From JAGOBP01 sp964550855 (GTDB taxonomy: Bacteria; Chloroflexota; Anaerolineae; Fen-1058), in the NCBI GenBank assembly GCA_964550855.1, contig CAZKBQ010000092.1, positions 1 to 16,721 of the forward strand: 16,721 bases of DNA, given 5' to 3'. Shown here piece by piece: positions 6,860-14,273 of the stretch (position 1 is the stretch's first letter; each line of letters opens with the position of its first letter). The notes under the pieces are model-generated. The model worked only from the letters and a program-made list of their open reading frames with translations, did no database searches and was not told the origin of the DNA. The translations under genes and the position numbers were made by a program.

Positions 6860-7834
6860 ATGCTATCACTGATGCCATTGGCCAGTCCGGCCAGGATGCA
6901 CATTCCCGACGGGTTTCTGTCGGTGCCCGTGTCGATCGCGTTGTGGGTGCTGAGCGCACTCGTCATCGCTTACGCGTTGCGGCGCGTCAACCGGGACTTG
7001 GACGAGCGCACCGTGCCGCTGATGGGCGTGCTGGCCGCGGCCATTTTTGCAGGGCAAATGCTGAATTTTGCGGTGGCCGGCGGCACTTCGGGACATCTGT
7101 TGGGCGCGGCGCTGGCGATGATTTTGCTGGGGCCGTGGGCGGCCGTGCTGGTGATGACGACGGTCGTCGGCGTGCAGGCGTTGATCTTTCAGGATGGCGG
7201 CCTGCTGGCGTTGGGCGGCAACTTGTTCAACATGGCCGTCATCGGCGTGTTCGTGTCGTACTTCGTGTATCGCACCGTGCGGCGCGTGTCCGGTAATCGA
7301 ACCTGGGGCGTGTTCGTGGGCGGCGCGCTGGCCGCGTGGTCGTCCATCTTCATTGCGGCGCTGGCCGCCGCGCTGCAGCTGTCGCTGTCGGGCACCTCGC
7401 CGGCCAACATCAGCATCCCGGCCATGGGCGGCATTCACGCCCTCATCGGCCTGGGCGAGATGTTGATCACACTCGGCGCGCTGGCCTTCCTGTACGCCAC
7501 GCGGCGCGATCTGTTGCAGGGGCGCGGCGCAGCGCAGCCGGTCGGCGGCAAGCTGGTCTGGGTTGGCGGCCTGCTCATCGCCGTGTTGCTGGCGATTGCG
7601 TCGCCGCTGGCTTCGACGCATCCCGACGGACTGGAGTGGGTGGCCGAGCAGCAGGGCTTTATCAATGCCGCGCAGGCCCACCCGTACCAGGTCATACCAG
7701 ACTACCTGTTGCCCGGTGTGTCCAATCAGGCGCTGGCGACGATCCTGGCCGGGATCATCGGCGTGGTCATCGTCTTCATCGTCGCCCTCGCCATCGCGTA
7801 CACGCGCCGCCACCGTCAGTCGCCGGCCGGCTAG
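6860..7834 (+). CDS. cbiM: Nickel/cobalt ECF transporter substrate-binding membrane protein CbiM with PDGLE (CbiN/NikN-like) tail
   Basis: CbiM/NikM captures Ni(II) or Co(II) in an ECF-type importer. The family N-terminus MHIPDGFLS starts at residue 13, followed by several membrane helices, MLNFAVAGGTSGHLLGAAL (His79) and ALIFQDGGLLALGGNLFNMA. Residues about 240-324 contain PDGLEW (from about 255) and a last helix, the CbiN-like part fused to CbiM. A very strong ribosome site, AAGGAGGA at 6847-6854, points to the ATG at 6860 and so adds 12 residues before the conserved Met-His. In the family the amine of Met1 and His2 bind the metal. If numbering starts at Met13, His79 becomes position 67, as I recall for NikM2. 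Either 6896 is the real start or the leader is removed. Confidence 0.93.
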   Translation: MLSLMPLASPARMHIPDGFLSVPVSIALWVLSALVIAYALRRVNRDLDERTVPLMGVLAAAIFAGQMLNFAVAGGTSGHLLGAALAMILLGPWAAVLVMTTVVGVQALIFQDGGLLALGGNLFNMAVIGVFVSYFVYRTVRRVSGNRTWGVFVGGALAAWSSIFIAALAAALQLSLSGTSPANISIPAMGGIHALIGLGEMLITLGALAFLYATRRDLLQGRGAAQPVGGKLVWVGGLLIAVLLAIASPLASTHPDGLEWVAEQQGFINAAQAHPYQVIPDYLLPGVSNQALATILAGIIGVVIVFIVALAIAYTRRHRQSPAG

Positions 7835-7848
7835 CTGCAGTTCAAGTC

Positions 7849-8643
7849 ATGCACATTCACTTTCTCGATCCCTATCGGCCGCGCGCCAGCCTCATTCACC
7901 GGCTCGATCCGCGCGTCAAACTGGTGCTGGCGCTGGCCTTCATCCTGACCGTGTCACTGCTGCCGTTTGGCGCGTGGCCGGTGTATGTGCTGTTCTTCGC
8001 CATCTCGCTGTCGATCATCATCGCGTCGGAGCTGGGCGTGCGCTATGTGCTGAAGCGCGCCGCGCTGGCTTTTCCTTTCGTGCTAGCGGCCGTGCCGCTG
8101 CTGTTCACGGTGAGCGGCCCCGCGTTGCTCGTCATCCCGATCGGCTCGATCACGCTGACAGTGTCGAGCATCGGCCTGGAGCGTTTTCTCAGCATCGCCT
8201 TCAAATCGTGGGTGTCGGTGCAGGTGGCCATCGTGCTGGCTGCCTCCACCAGTTTTCCCGATCTGCTCGTCGCCATGCGGGCGATCAGGCTTCCGCGCCT
8301 GCTGGTCGCCGTGTTCAGCCTGATGTGGCGCTATTTGTTTGTGTTGGCCGACGAAGCCCTGCGGCTGATGCGCGCTCGATCGGCCCGCAGCGGCGAAGCG
8401 GACAACGCGAAGGCGGGCGGCTCCCTCGTGTGGCGAGCGCGCGTGACGGGCGGCATGGCGGGCAATCTGTTTGTCCGATCGTTCGAGCGCGGCGATCGCA
8501 TCTACGCGGCCATGGCGGCGCGCGGCTACGACGGCGAAATTCGCGCACTGCCGCTGCCCCCGATCGATCTGCCGGCGAAACTGGCCCTTATCGGCGGGCT
8601 GGTGGTGCTGGCCGGCCTGTTGGGCATCGCGCTGCTGGTGTGA
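7849..8643 (+). CDS. cbiQ: Nickel/cobalt ECF transporter transmembrane protein CbiQ
   Basis: The 264-residue product is the T-component that couples CbiM to the ATPase. It begins with MHIHFLDPYRPRASLIHRLDPRVKL, typical of CbiQ, followed by about five membrane helices and a cytoplasmic region holding SFERGDRIYAAMAARGYDG (Asp216, Arg225-Gly226), the Ala-Arg-Gly coupling motif of EcfT/CbiQ. It starts 14 nt after the cbiM stop, without a strong ribosome site, which suggests translational coupling. An in-frame open stretch extends upstream into cbiM but reads as shadow sequence, so 7849 is taken as the start. Confidence 0.93.
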   Translation: MHIHFLDPYRPRASLIHRLDPRVKLVLALAFILTVSLLPFGAWPVYVLFFAISLSIIIASELGVRYVLKRAALAFPFVLAAVPLLFTVSGPALLVIPIGSITLTVSSIGLERFLSIAFKSWVSVQVAIVLAASTSFPDLLVAMRAIRLPRLLVAVFSLMWRYLFVLADEALRLMRARSARSGEADNAKAGGSLVWRARVTGGMAGNLFVRSFERGDRIYAAMAARGYDGEIRALPLPPIDLPAKLALIGGLVVLAGLLGIALLV

Positions 8644-8683
8644 TGCGCGTGCCTTCATCTTCCGATTCAATTGGCGGCAGTCC

Positions 8684-9394
8684 ATGCATCATACGATTGA
8701 AGTAAAAGACCTGACCTACTCTTATCCCGACGGGCACACTGCTCTGCGCAATGTGTCGTTGTCCATCGCGCCCGGTGAAAAGGTGGCCATCGTCGGTCCC
8801 AACGGCGCGGGCAAATCCACGTTGATGCTGCACCTCAACGGCATCCTGCTGGGGCATGGCTGCGTGCAGGTGTGCGGCCTGGACGTGGTGAAGGAAAACT
8901 TCGGCAAGGTGCGCGCGGCCGTGGGCCTGGTCTTTCAAAACCCCGACGATCAGCTGTTCTCGCCGACGGTCTTTGACGACGTGGCCTTTGGCCCCATCTA
9001 TCAGGGCCTGACGAAGATCGAGGTGCAGCGGCGTGTCGATCAGGCGCTGGCCGCGGTGGGCATGCGTGAACACGGCCGGCGCGTGTCGCACCATCTGAGC
9101 ATCGGCGAAAAGAAACGCATCGCCATTGCCACCGTGCTGTCGATGAATCCCGAAATCCTCGTCCTGGACGAGCCGTCGGCCGGGCTGGACCCGCGCGCCC
9201 GCCGCTCGCTCATCAACCTGCTGCACGAGCTGCCGCAGACCATGCTGGTGTCCACACACGATCTGCCGCTGGTGCGCGAGCTGTTCCCCCGCACGATCGT
9301 CATGGATCACGGCACCATCATCGCCGACGGGCCGACGGAGCAATTGCTCGACGACGTCACGCTGCTGGAGGCGCACGGCCTGGAGAAGATGTAG
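8684..9394 (+). CDS. cbiO: Nickel/cobalt ECF transporter ATPase CbiO
   Basis: The 236-residue ABC ATPase powers the importer from the cytoplasmic side. Visible motifs in order: an aromatic A-loop region with YSYPDG, Walker A GPNGAGKST (38-46), Q-loop VFQNPDDQLF (Gln85), signature LSIGEKKRIAIA (from 138), Walker B ILVLDEPSAGLDP (Asp162, Glu163) and switch His192 in STHDL. The signature has Ile and Glu where LSGGQ is canonical, a variant also seen in metal-type CbiO/NikO proteins. The start MHHTIEVKDLTYSYP is chosen by alignment; sequence upstream overlaps cbiQ in another frame and is not ABC-like. It is the last gene of the operon, 40 nt after cbiQ. Confidence 0.94.
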   Translation: MHHTIEVKDLTYSYPDGHTALRNVSLSIAPGEKVAIVGPNGAGKSTLMLHLNGILLGHGCVQVCGLDVVKENFGKVRAAVGLVFQNPDDQLFSPTVFDDVAFGPIYQGLTKIEVQRRVDQALAAVGMREHGRRVSHHLSIGEKKRIAIATVLSMNPEILVLDEPSAGLDPRARRSLINLLHELPQTMLVSTHDLPLVRELFPRTIVMDHGTIIADGPTEQLLDDVTLLEAHGLEKM

Positions 9395-9414
9395 CCGCCC
9401 CCGTTCCTGCCGGA

Positions 9415-9442
9415 TTGACGATTGGAACCAAACCGCTATAAT
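9415..9442 (+). promoter_or_regulatory. Near-consensus sigma70 promoter of the PBP gene
   Basis: TTGACG (9415-9420), a 16-nt spacer and TATAAT (9437-9442) form the best -35/-10 pair in the window. It lies 20 nt after the cbiO stop and predicts a transcription start near 9449, giving about 80 nt of leader if translation starts at 9529. Confidence 0.8.
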
Positions 9443-9528
9443 CGGCGTCAGTCCATGGATGCCCGGTGACCGCGTCGGCGGGCCGGGTATCTTGGTTGAT
9501 CGCGCGTTTCACGAAGAACATCAGCCGC

Positions 9529-12483
9529 ATGACCGATAACGATCCCAACGATCTGTCTTCGCAACCGACGACGAGCTGGCGCAGCCAGCTGCCCGCCGGC
9601 GATCCGACGCAGGCTGTATCCCAGCCCACGGTCGATATGTCGTCGGCCCCGGCCGGCCCGGCGCCGACCAAAGCCCAACAGCCGACGGCAGCCAACACTG
9701 GCACCCTGAAAGCCGAAACACCACGCCGGCCTCAATCGGGCTGGGGCCAGCCGGGGCGAAGCGCGCCGCCGCCGCCCCCGCCCATCGACGCGCCGAAAGT
9801 CCAATCGGCGCCCGCGCCCCGGTCAAAAACCGTTCAGGCCAGATCGCGCCAGCGGGGTTACACCCTCCTGAAAGTGCTGTTTTTTGCGGGATTACTCGGC
9901 GTCGTCTTGATCGTGCTGGCGTTTGCGGCGGGCGTGGTGGGCTATGTGTCGATCGCGTCGGCGCTGCCGTCGCCGGCTGAGCTGGAGAAGCAGGCGACGA
10001 ATTTGTTCACGAGCAGCCAGATCTTCGATCGGGATGGCAACCTGCTCTATGAGTTGATCGATCCCAACGGCGGCCGGCGCACCTCTGTGCCGCTGAGCCA
10101 GATCTCGCCGTGGCTGACCAAAGCCACCATCGCCACCGAAGACCCGCGCTTTTACAATCATCCCGGCTTCGATCTGATCGGCATCGTGCGTGCCGTGATC
10201 CAAAACCTGCGCGAAGGCGACACCGTCTCGGGCGCCAGCACCATCGCGCAGCAGCTGGTGCGCAACCTGGTGCTGCCCGAAGGCGCGGAGCGCACCGTCA
10301 ACCGCAAGATCCGCGAAGTGGTGCTGGCGGCCGAAGTGACGCGCAGTTATCCGCGCGACAAGATTCTGGAAATCTACGTCAATTCCATCAATTACGGCAA
10401 CCTGGCGTACGGCGTGGAAGCGGCTGCGCGCACGTACTTCAACAAGGACGCGGCCGAGTTGACGCTGGCCGAAGCCTCATTTCTGGCGGGCATTCCGCAG
10501 TCGCCGGCTGTGTATGATCCTTTTACGCCCGAGGGGCGGCAGTATGCGCTCAACCGCCAGAAGGACGTGCTGCGGCTGATGCAGGAAGCGGGCGACATCA
10601 ACGCGGAGCAGGCCCGGCTGGCGGCGCAGGCTATGGCCGATTATGTGTTTACGCCGCCGCCCAACGAGTTCACGGCCAAAGCGCCGCACTGGGTGGTGTA
10701 CATCAAGCAGCTGGTCGAGAAGGAATTCGGGCCGGAGATGCTTTATCGGGGCGGGCTGAAGATTTACACCACGCTCGATCCAAAGTTGCAGCAGCTGGCC
10801 GAACAGACCGTGCGCGATCAGATCGCGGCGCTGGCCGACAAGCATGTGACCAACGGCGCCCTGATCGCGCTTGATCCGCGCACGGGCGAAATTCTGGCGA
10901 TGGTGGGCAGCCCCGATTTCAACAACGCCGCCATCAGCGGACAGGTCAACATGGCGCTGCGTCCCCGGCAGACGGGCAGCGTCATCAAACCGCTGACCTA
11001 TCTGGCGGCCTTTGAAAAAGGCTGGACGCCGGCGACGATCTTGTGGGATATTCCGGTGGTGTACACCGACACCGCCGGCAACATCTACCGGCCGGTGAAT
11101 TACGACGGCAAGTTTCACGGCCCGCAATCCGTGCGATCGTCGTTGGCCAACTCGTACAACATCCCGGCGGTCAAGACCCTGGTGGACGTGACGATCCCCG
11201 AGTTTTTGAAGCTGACCCGGCGGCTGGGCATCGACACGCTGACGCGCCCCGATTACGGCCCGGCGCTGACGCTGGGCGGCGGCGAAGTGCCGCTCATCGA
11301 AATGACGGGCGCGTTCCAGGTGCTGGCCAATAACGGCGTGTACATGCCGCCCATCGCCCTTGATCGGGTGGAGAAGGCCGACGGGACGGTGGTCTGCCGG
11401 TTCGCTCCGCCCGGCGCCGCACCCACCGGCGTGCCGCTGTGCCAGACCATCGACAACACCGGCGTGCAGCTGGTCAAGCCTCAGCACGCTTACTTATTGA
11501 GCAACATCCTGTCCGACAACGCCGCGCGCATGCCCGCCTTTGGGCCGAACAGCGTGCTGAAACTGTCGCGGCCGGCCGCCGTCAAGACCGGCACCACCAA
11601 CGACTACCGCGACAACTGGACGATTGGCTATACGCCCGATCTCGTCACGGGCGTGTGGGTGGGCAACGCCGACAACACCGAAATGCAGGGCATCAGCGGC
11701 GTGACCGGCGCGGGCCCGATCTGGCACGACTTCATGGAAGCGGCGCTGGCCAATCGCCCCCCGATCGATTTTGCGCAGCCCAACGGCATCGTTCAGATGG
11801 AAGTGTGCGCCGATTCCGGCACGCAGCCGTCGCAGTTCTGCCCCAACCGCAAGACCGAATTGTTCTTCGTCGATCAGCCGCCGCCCCCGGCCGATCAAGA
11901 TTGGTATCGGCTGGTGAGCTGCGGCGGCACTCCACAAGTCCGATTGGTTTTGCCCGACGACGCGTACGCCTGGGCGATCCAGCAGCCGCAGTGGCAGAAT
12001 CTGCCGCTGGCCAGCCAGAGTCAGTGCAACCCCACCACCGTGCAGCCGGGACAGGATCAAGTTTTCATCAGCTCGCCCGCCGAAGGCAGCACCGTGGCCG
12101 GCCGGGTGCCCATCATCGGCACAGTGGCGCTGCCCGGTTTCGATCACTATGAATTGACCTATGGCGCAGGTTGGAATCCGGGCGAATGGGACTGGATCAG
12201 CGGCCCGCATCTGGCGCAGGTGGACAACGGCCAGCTGGGCGAATGGGAAGCCGGCGGCCTGCCCGACGGCGAATACACGCTGCGCGTAACTGCGTATGGC
12301 AGCCGCGGTCGAGTGGAAGCGCTGGCGCGCGTCCGCGTGCAAAACAGCGCGCCCATCGTGCCCACGCCCATCCCCACCGAGATTCCGCCGCTGCCGACAT
12401 CGCTGCCAACCAATACGCCGGAACCCACCGCTACAGCCGAACCCACGGCCACACCGTTTGTCAGTCCCTTACCGTTGCCGTAA
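9529..12483 (+). CDS. Class A penicillin-binding protein (bifunctional peptidoglycan glycosyltransferase/transpeptidase)
   Basis: The 984-residue enzyme polymerises lipid II and cross-links peptidoglycan outside the membrane. Residues 1-110 are a Pro/Ala/Gln-rich cytoplasmic head, 113-135 a membrane anchor. The glycosyltransferase-51 domain has EDPRFYNHPG (catalytic Glu204), GASTIAQQLVRN (from 235) and KILEIYVN. The transpeptidase domain has GSVIKP (catalytic Ser484), SYN (542-544) and KTGT (Lys686). After about 840 comes a beta-sandwich module (SSPAEGSTVAGRVPIIG) of the kind found at PBP1A/1C C-termini, then a tail of about 40 residues rich in Pro and Thr. A GTG at 9466 could add 21 residues; the ATG at 9529 fits a more usual PBP N-terminus, but neither has a strong ribosome site. 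Confidence 0.95.
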   Translation: MTDNDPNDLSSQPTTSWRSQLPAGDPTQAVSQPTVDMSSAPAGPAPTKAQQPTAANTGTLKAETPRRPQSGWGQPGRSAPPPPPPIDAPKVQSAPAPRSKTVQARSRQRGYTLLKVLFFAGLLGVVLIVLAFAAGVVGYVSIASALPSPAELEKQATNLFTSSQIFDRDGNLLYELIDPNGGRRTSVPLSQISPWLTKATIATEDPRFYNHPGFDLIGIVRAVIQNLREGDTVSGASTIAQQLVRNLVLPEGAERTVNRKIREVVLAAEVTRSYPRDKILEIYVNSINYGNLAYGVEAAARTYFNKDAAELTLAEASFLAGIPQSPAVYDPFTPEGRQYALNRQKDVLRLMQEAGDINAEQARLAAQAMADYVFTPPPNEFTAKAPHWVVYIKQLVEKEFGPEMLYRGGLKIYTTLDPKLQQLAEQTVRDQIAALADKHVTNGALIALDPRTGEILAMVGSPDFNNAAISGQVNMALRPRQTGSVIKPLTYLAAFEKGWTPATILWDIPVVYTDTAGNIYRPVNYDGKFHGPQSVRSSLANSYNIPAVKTLVDVTIPEFLKLTRRLGIDTLTRPDYGPALTLGGGEVPLIEMTGAFQVLANNGVYMPPIALDRVEKADGTVVCRFAPPGAAPTGVPLCQTIDNTGVQLVKPQHAYLLSNILSDNAARMPAFGPNSVLKLSRPAAVKTGTTNDYRDNWTIGYTPDLVTGVWVGNADNTEMQGISGVTGAGPIWHDFMEAALANRPPIDFAQPNGIVQMEVCADSGTQPSQFCPNRKTELFFVDQPPPPADQDWYRLVSCGGTPQVRLVLPDDAYAWAIQQPQWQNLPLASQSQCNPTTVQPGQDQVFISSPAEGSTVAGRVPIIGTVALPGFDHYELTYGAGWNPGEWDWISGPHLAQVDNGQLGEWEAGGLPDGEYTLRVTAYGSRGRVEALARVRVQNSAPIVPTPIPTEIPPLPTSLPTNTPEPTATAEPTATPFVSPLPLP

Positions 12484-12486
12484 GAC

Positions 12487-12530
12487 GTGACGAGTCATAC
12501 GTAACGATCTTTTCACTCGTTGCTCGTTAC
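12487..12530. repeat. Two facing arrays of degenerate heptanucleotides
   Basis: Right after the PBP stop the plus strand reads three heptads in phase, GTGACGA, GTCATAC, GTAACGA (12487-12507). After 2 nt, the minus strand reads GTAACGA, GCAACGA, GTGAAAA (12530 down to 12510). The innermost plus heptad and outermost minus heptad are identical, giving a perfect 7-bp stem (12501-12507 with 12524-12530); ACGAGT/ACTCGT (12490-12495, 12515-12520) is an alternative stem. It may serve as the PBP terminator or be a remnant of a repeat family. Confidence 0.5.
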
Positions 12531-12574
12531 CGCCCCATCCCCTGCCTTTCCGATCAGCTCCACATCCGATCGGG

Positions 12575-12580
12575 TACAAT
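12575..12580 (+). promoter_or_regulatory. Possible -10 of the paralogue operon
   Basis: TACAAT lies 52 nt before the first paralogue start, at a plausible distance. No acceptable -35 or TGn extension is visible, so this is a weak call. Confidence 0.3.
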
Positions 12581-12632
12581 CAACGTACATTTTGATTGGG
12601 CTGAGCCGTAGCAGTGCCAAGGGAGACGTGAG

Positions 12633-12941
12633 ATGCCGCCGGATATTGAATGGCAGGTGACGGATCGGGATGCGCCGGAGACCATCGTCAAAACGGAAAG
12701 CGGGCCGCCGCCGCGCTGGCGCAAGTGCGTTATCATCGTCGTCATTCTGATCATCAGCGCGGGGCTGTTGGCTACTTATGCCGCGCGCCCGGCCACCACC
12801 GCGCCGGTCGTCACCCCCACGCCCACCGACGCGCCTCGACCGCCGCTGAAGACCGTAAAGAATCATGAGACGCGAGCCAGGACCGACGGCGGCCGGCCGA
12901 CCAGTCTCGATCGGCCAGGCCCCGCGCTGTCCGCCAGCTGA
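12633..12941 (+). CDS. Truncated first copy of the MxPD(I/L)(E/D)WQ membrane-protein family
   Basis: The 102-residue product has the same N-terminal plan as the next two genes: MPPDIEWQV, a 30-residue cytoplasmic part ending in PPPRWRK, a membrane helix at about 32-50, then a Thr/Pro linker. Residues 75-88 (VKNHETRARTDGGR) still align with the start of the ectodomain of the second copy (VIAAEARALADGDR). After that the similarity stops and the frame ends within 14 codons; no continuation is visible in another frame. A good ribosome site (AAGGGAGA, 12619-12626) and an open frame up to that point suggest it is still translated as a short anchored stub, but a decaying duplicate is equally possible. 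Function unknown. Confidence 0.6.
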   Translation: MPPDIEWQVTDRDAPETIVKTESGPPPRWRKCVIIVVILIISAGLLATYAARPATTAPVVTPTPTDAPRPPLKTVKNHETRARTDGGRPTSLDRPGPALSAS

Positions 12942-12961
12942 GCGAGGCGGTCGTCATCAGT

Positions 12962-14272
12962 ATGAGTCCTGATATCGAGTGGCAGGTCGGCGACGAACAC
13001 GGGCGCGAGACCATCGTCCGCACGCCGTCGTCGCCGGCGCCGCGCTGGCGGCGAATCCTCATCACGCTGTCCATCCTCCTTGGCGCGGGGTTGGGCGTGT
13101 TGTACACGGCCGTCCCTGAGCCGCCCAAACCGCCGCCACCCACACCCACCGTCGCACCGCTACTGCCGCCACTGGAACCGGTGATCGCCGCTGAGGCCCG
13201 CGCCCTGGCCGACGGCGATCGCGCAGCGTTTATGACGCTTCAGGACCCGGTGGATGGCGAGTGGTATCGTGCACAGGCGGCCGGTTTTGTCGCGTGGGGG
13301 CGGCCTGCCAACGGCGATCGGTTGTATTCGCTGGTGTCGTCTGTAATGCAAGCCGATGGTCGCGCCTGGGCCGAGGTCAATCAGTGGGTCACCGATGAGG
13401 TGTACGTATATCAGCGGCGCTTCTATCGACTGCGCGACGGCGTGTGGAAACGCGCCCGCCCCGATCCCGCCTATTGGAGCGGCGAACGCTGGAACGGGCG
13501 CACCACGAGTTTTGAAATTGACTATCCCGTCGAGGACAACCGACCGGCCTGGCGCGTGACCCGGCGGCTGGAGCGTGTGTATGACGTGCTGTGCCGCGAT
13601 CTCAACTGCAATCCGCGCGGCCGGCGCGTTTTCTCCTTCACAACGACGTTCCGCGCCGGGGCCGGGCCGTTGACGTACGACTTGGAACGTCAGAGCATGT
13701 CACTGCCGTCACCCAGCCTGATCGGACTGTACGAGCCGTTCGGCTTGCGCGCCGATCCGTATACGACTTTCGCCTACAACACGCTGCTGGAGCCGGTGGC
13801 GCGGTTAGCTACCGGCGATCACGAGCGTTGGGCGCGCAACCGCAATGGCGACTTGTTCCTTCAGGGCATCATGGCCTGGGAGCGCCTGCGCATCAACCAG
13901 ATGCGCGATACTCCGCCGGAGCAGATCTTCATCGAACAACCCGGCGGCCTGTCGGCGCAGCCGTCGCAAGGTGACTGGGCCGACACGCGCCAGTTCTACC
14001 GTGACTTGCTGGCTGATCACAAGCTGATACCCCCGGCCGATCTGTGGGCGTGGCCGCCCAGCGGCGGCGCCTCCAACGATCTGAACGATCTGGCCGAAGG
14101 TGAAGTGGACGCGCTGATCGCCTTCATCGAAGAGCGCTACGGCGCGCGCAGCGTAATCCGGCTGCTCAATGCGCTCGGCCCCGCCCGATCGCTGAGCGAA
14201 GCGATCGAGACCGGGCTGGACGCAGACTATGAGGCGCTGATCGGCGAATGGCGCAGCTGGATCGGACGGTGA
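12962..14272 (+). CDS. Membrane-anchored protein of unknown function, second paralogue
   Basis: The 436-residue product begins MSPDIEWQV, has a 30-residue cytoplasmic segment, one membrane helix (31-50), a Pro/Thr-rich stalk (PEPPKPPPPTPTV) and a large outside domain. The first part, from EARALADGDRAAFMTLQDP, resembles NTF2-like modules. The second part contains YPVEDNRP, SLPSPSLIGLYEP, LLEPVARLATGDHERWA and a helical end, ALIAFIEERYGARSVIRLL...LIGEWRSWIG. That end is much like the C-terminus of peptidase-MA-type (gluzincin) proteins. No HEXXH is present, so a metallopeptidase activity is not supported. It follows the truncated copy by 20 nt and is 1 nt from the third copy, so the three form an operon. 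Domain comparisons are from memory. Confidence 0.82.
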   Translation: MSPDIEWQVGDEHGRETIVRTPSSPAPRWRRILITLSILLGAGLGVLYTAVPEPPKPPPPTPTVAPLLPPLEPVIAAEARALADGDRAAFMTLQDPVDGEWYRAQAAGFVAWGRPANGDRLYSLVSSVMQADGRAWAEVNQWVTDEVYVYQRRFYRLRDGVWKRARPDPAYWSGERWNGRTTSFEIDYPVEDNRPAWRVTRRLERVYDVLCRDLNCNPRGRRVFSFTTTFRAGAGPLTYDLERQSMSLPSPSLIGLYEPFGLRADPYTTFAYNTLLEPVARLATGDHERWARNRNGDLFLQGIMAWERLRINQMRDTPPEQIFIEQPGGLSAQPSQGDWADTRQFYRDLLADHKLIPPADLWAWPPSGGASNDLNDLAEGEVDALIAFIEERYGARSVIRLLNALGPARSLSEAIETGLDADYEALIGEWRSWIGR

Positions 14273-14273
14273 C

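Noticed and set aside
7336..7848. In-frame upstream extension of cbiQ overlapping cbiM.
   Set aside because: The extension reads as Arg/Gly/His-rich shadow of cbiM; the CbiQ N-terminus MHIHFLDPYRP at 7849 is the family start.
10477..11487. Open frame of 336 codons on the minus strand inside the PBP gene.
   Set aside because: Low-complexity, His/Arg-rich shadow of the transpeptidase-coding region; no motif or start signal.
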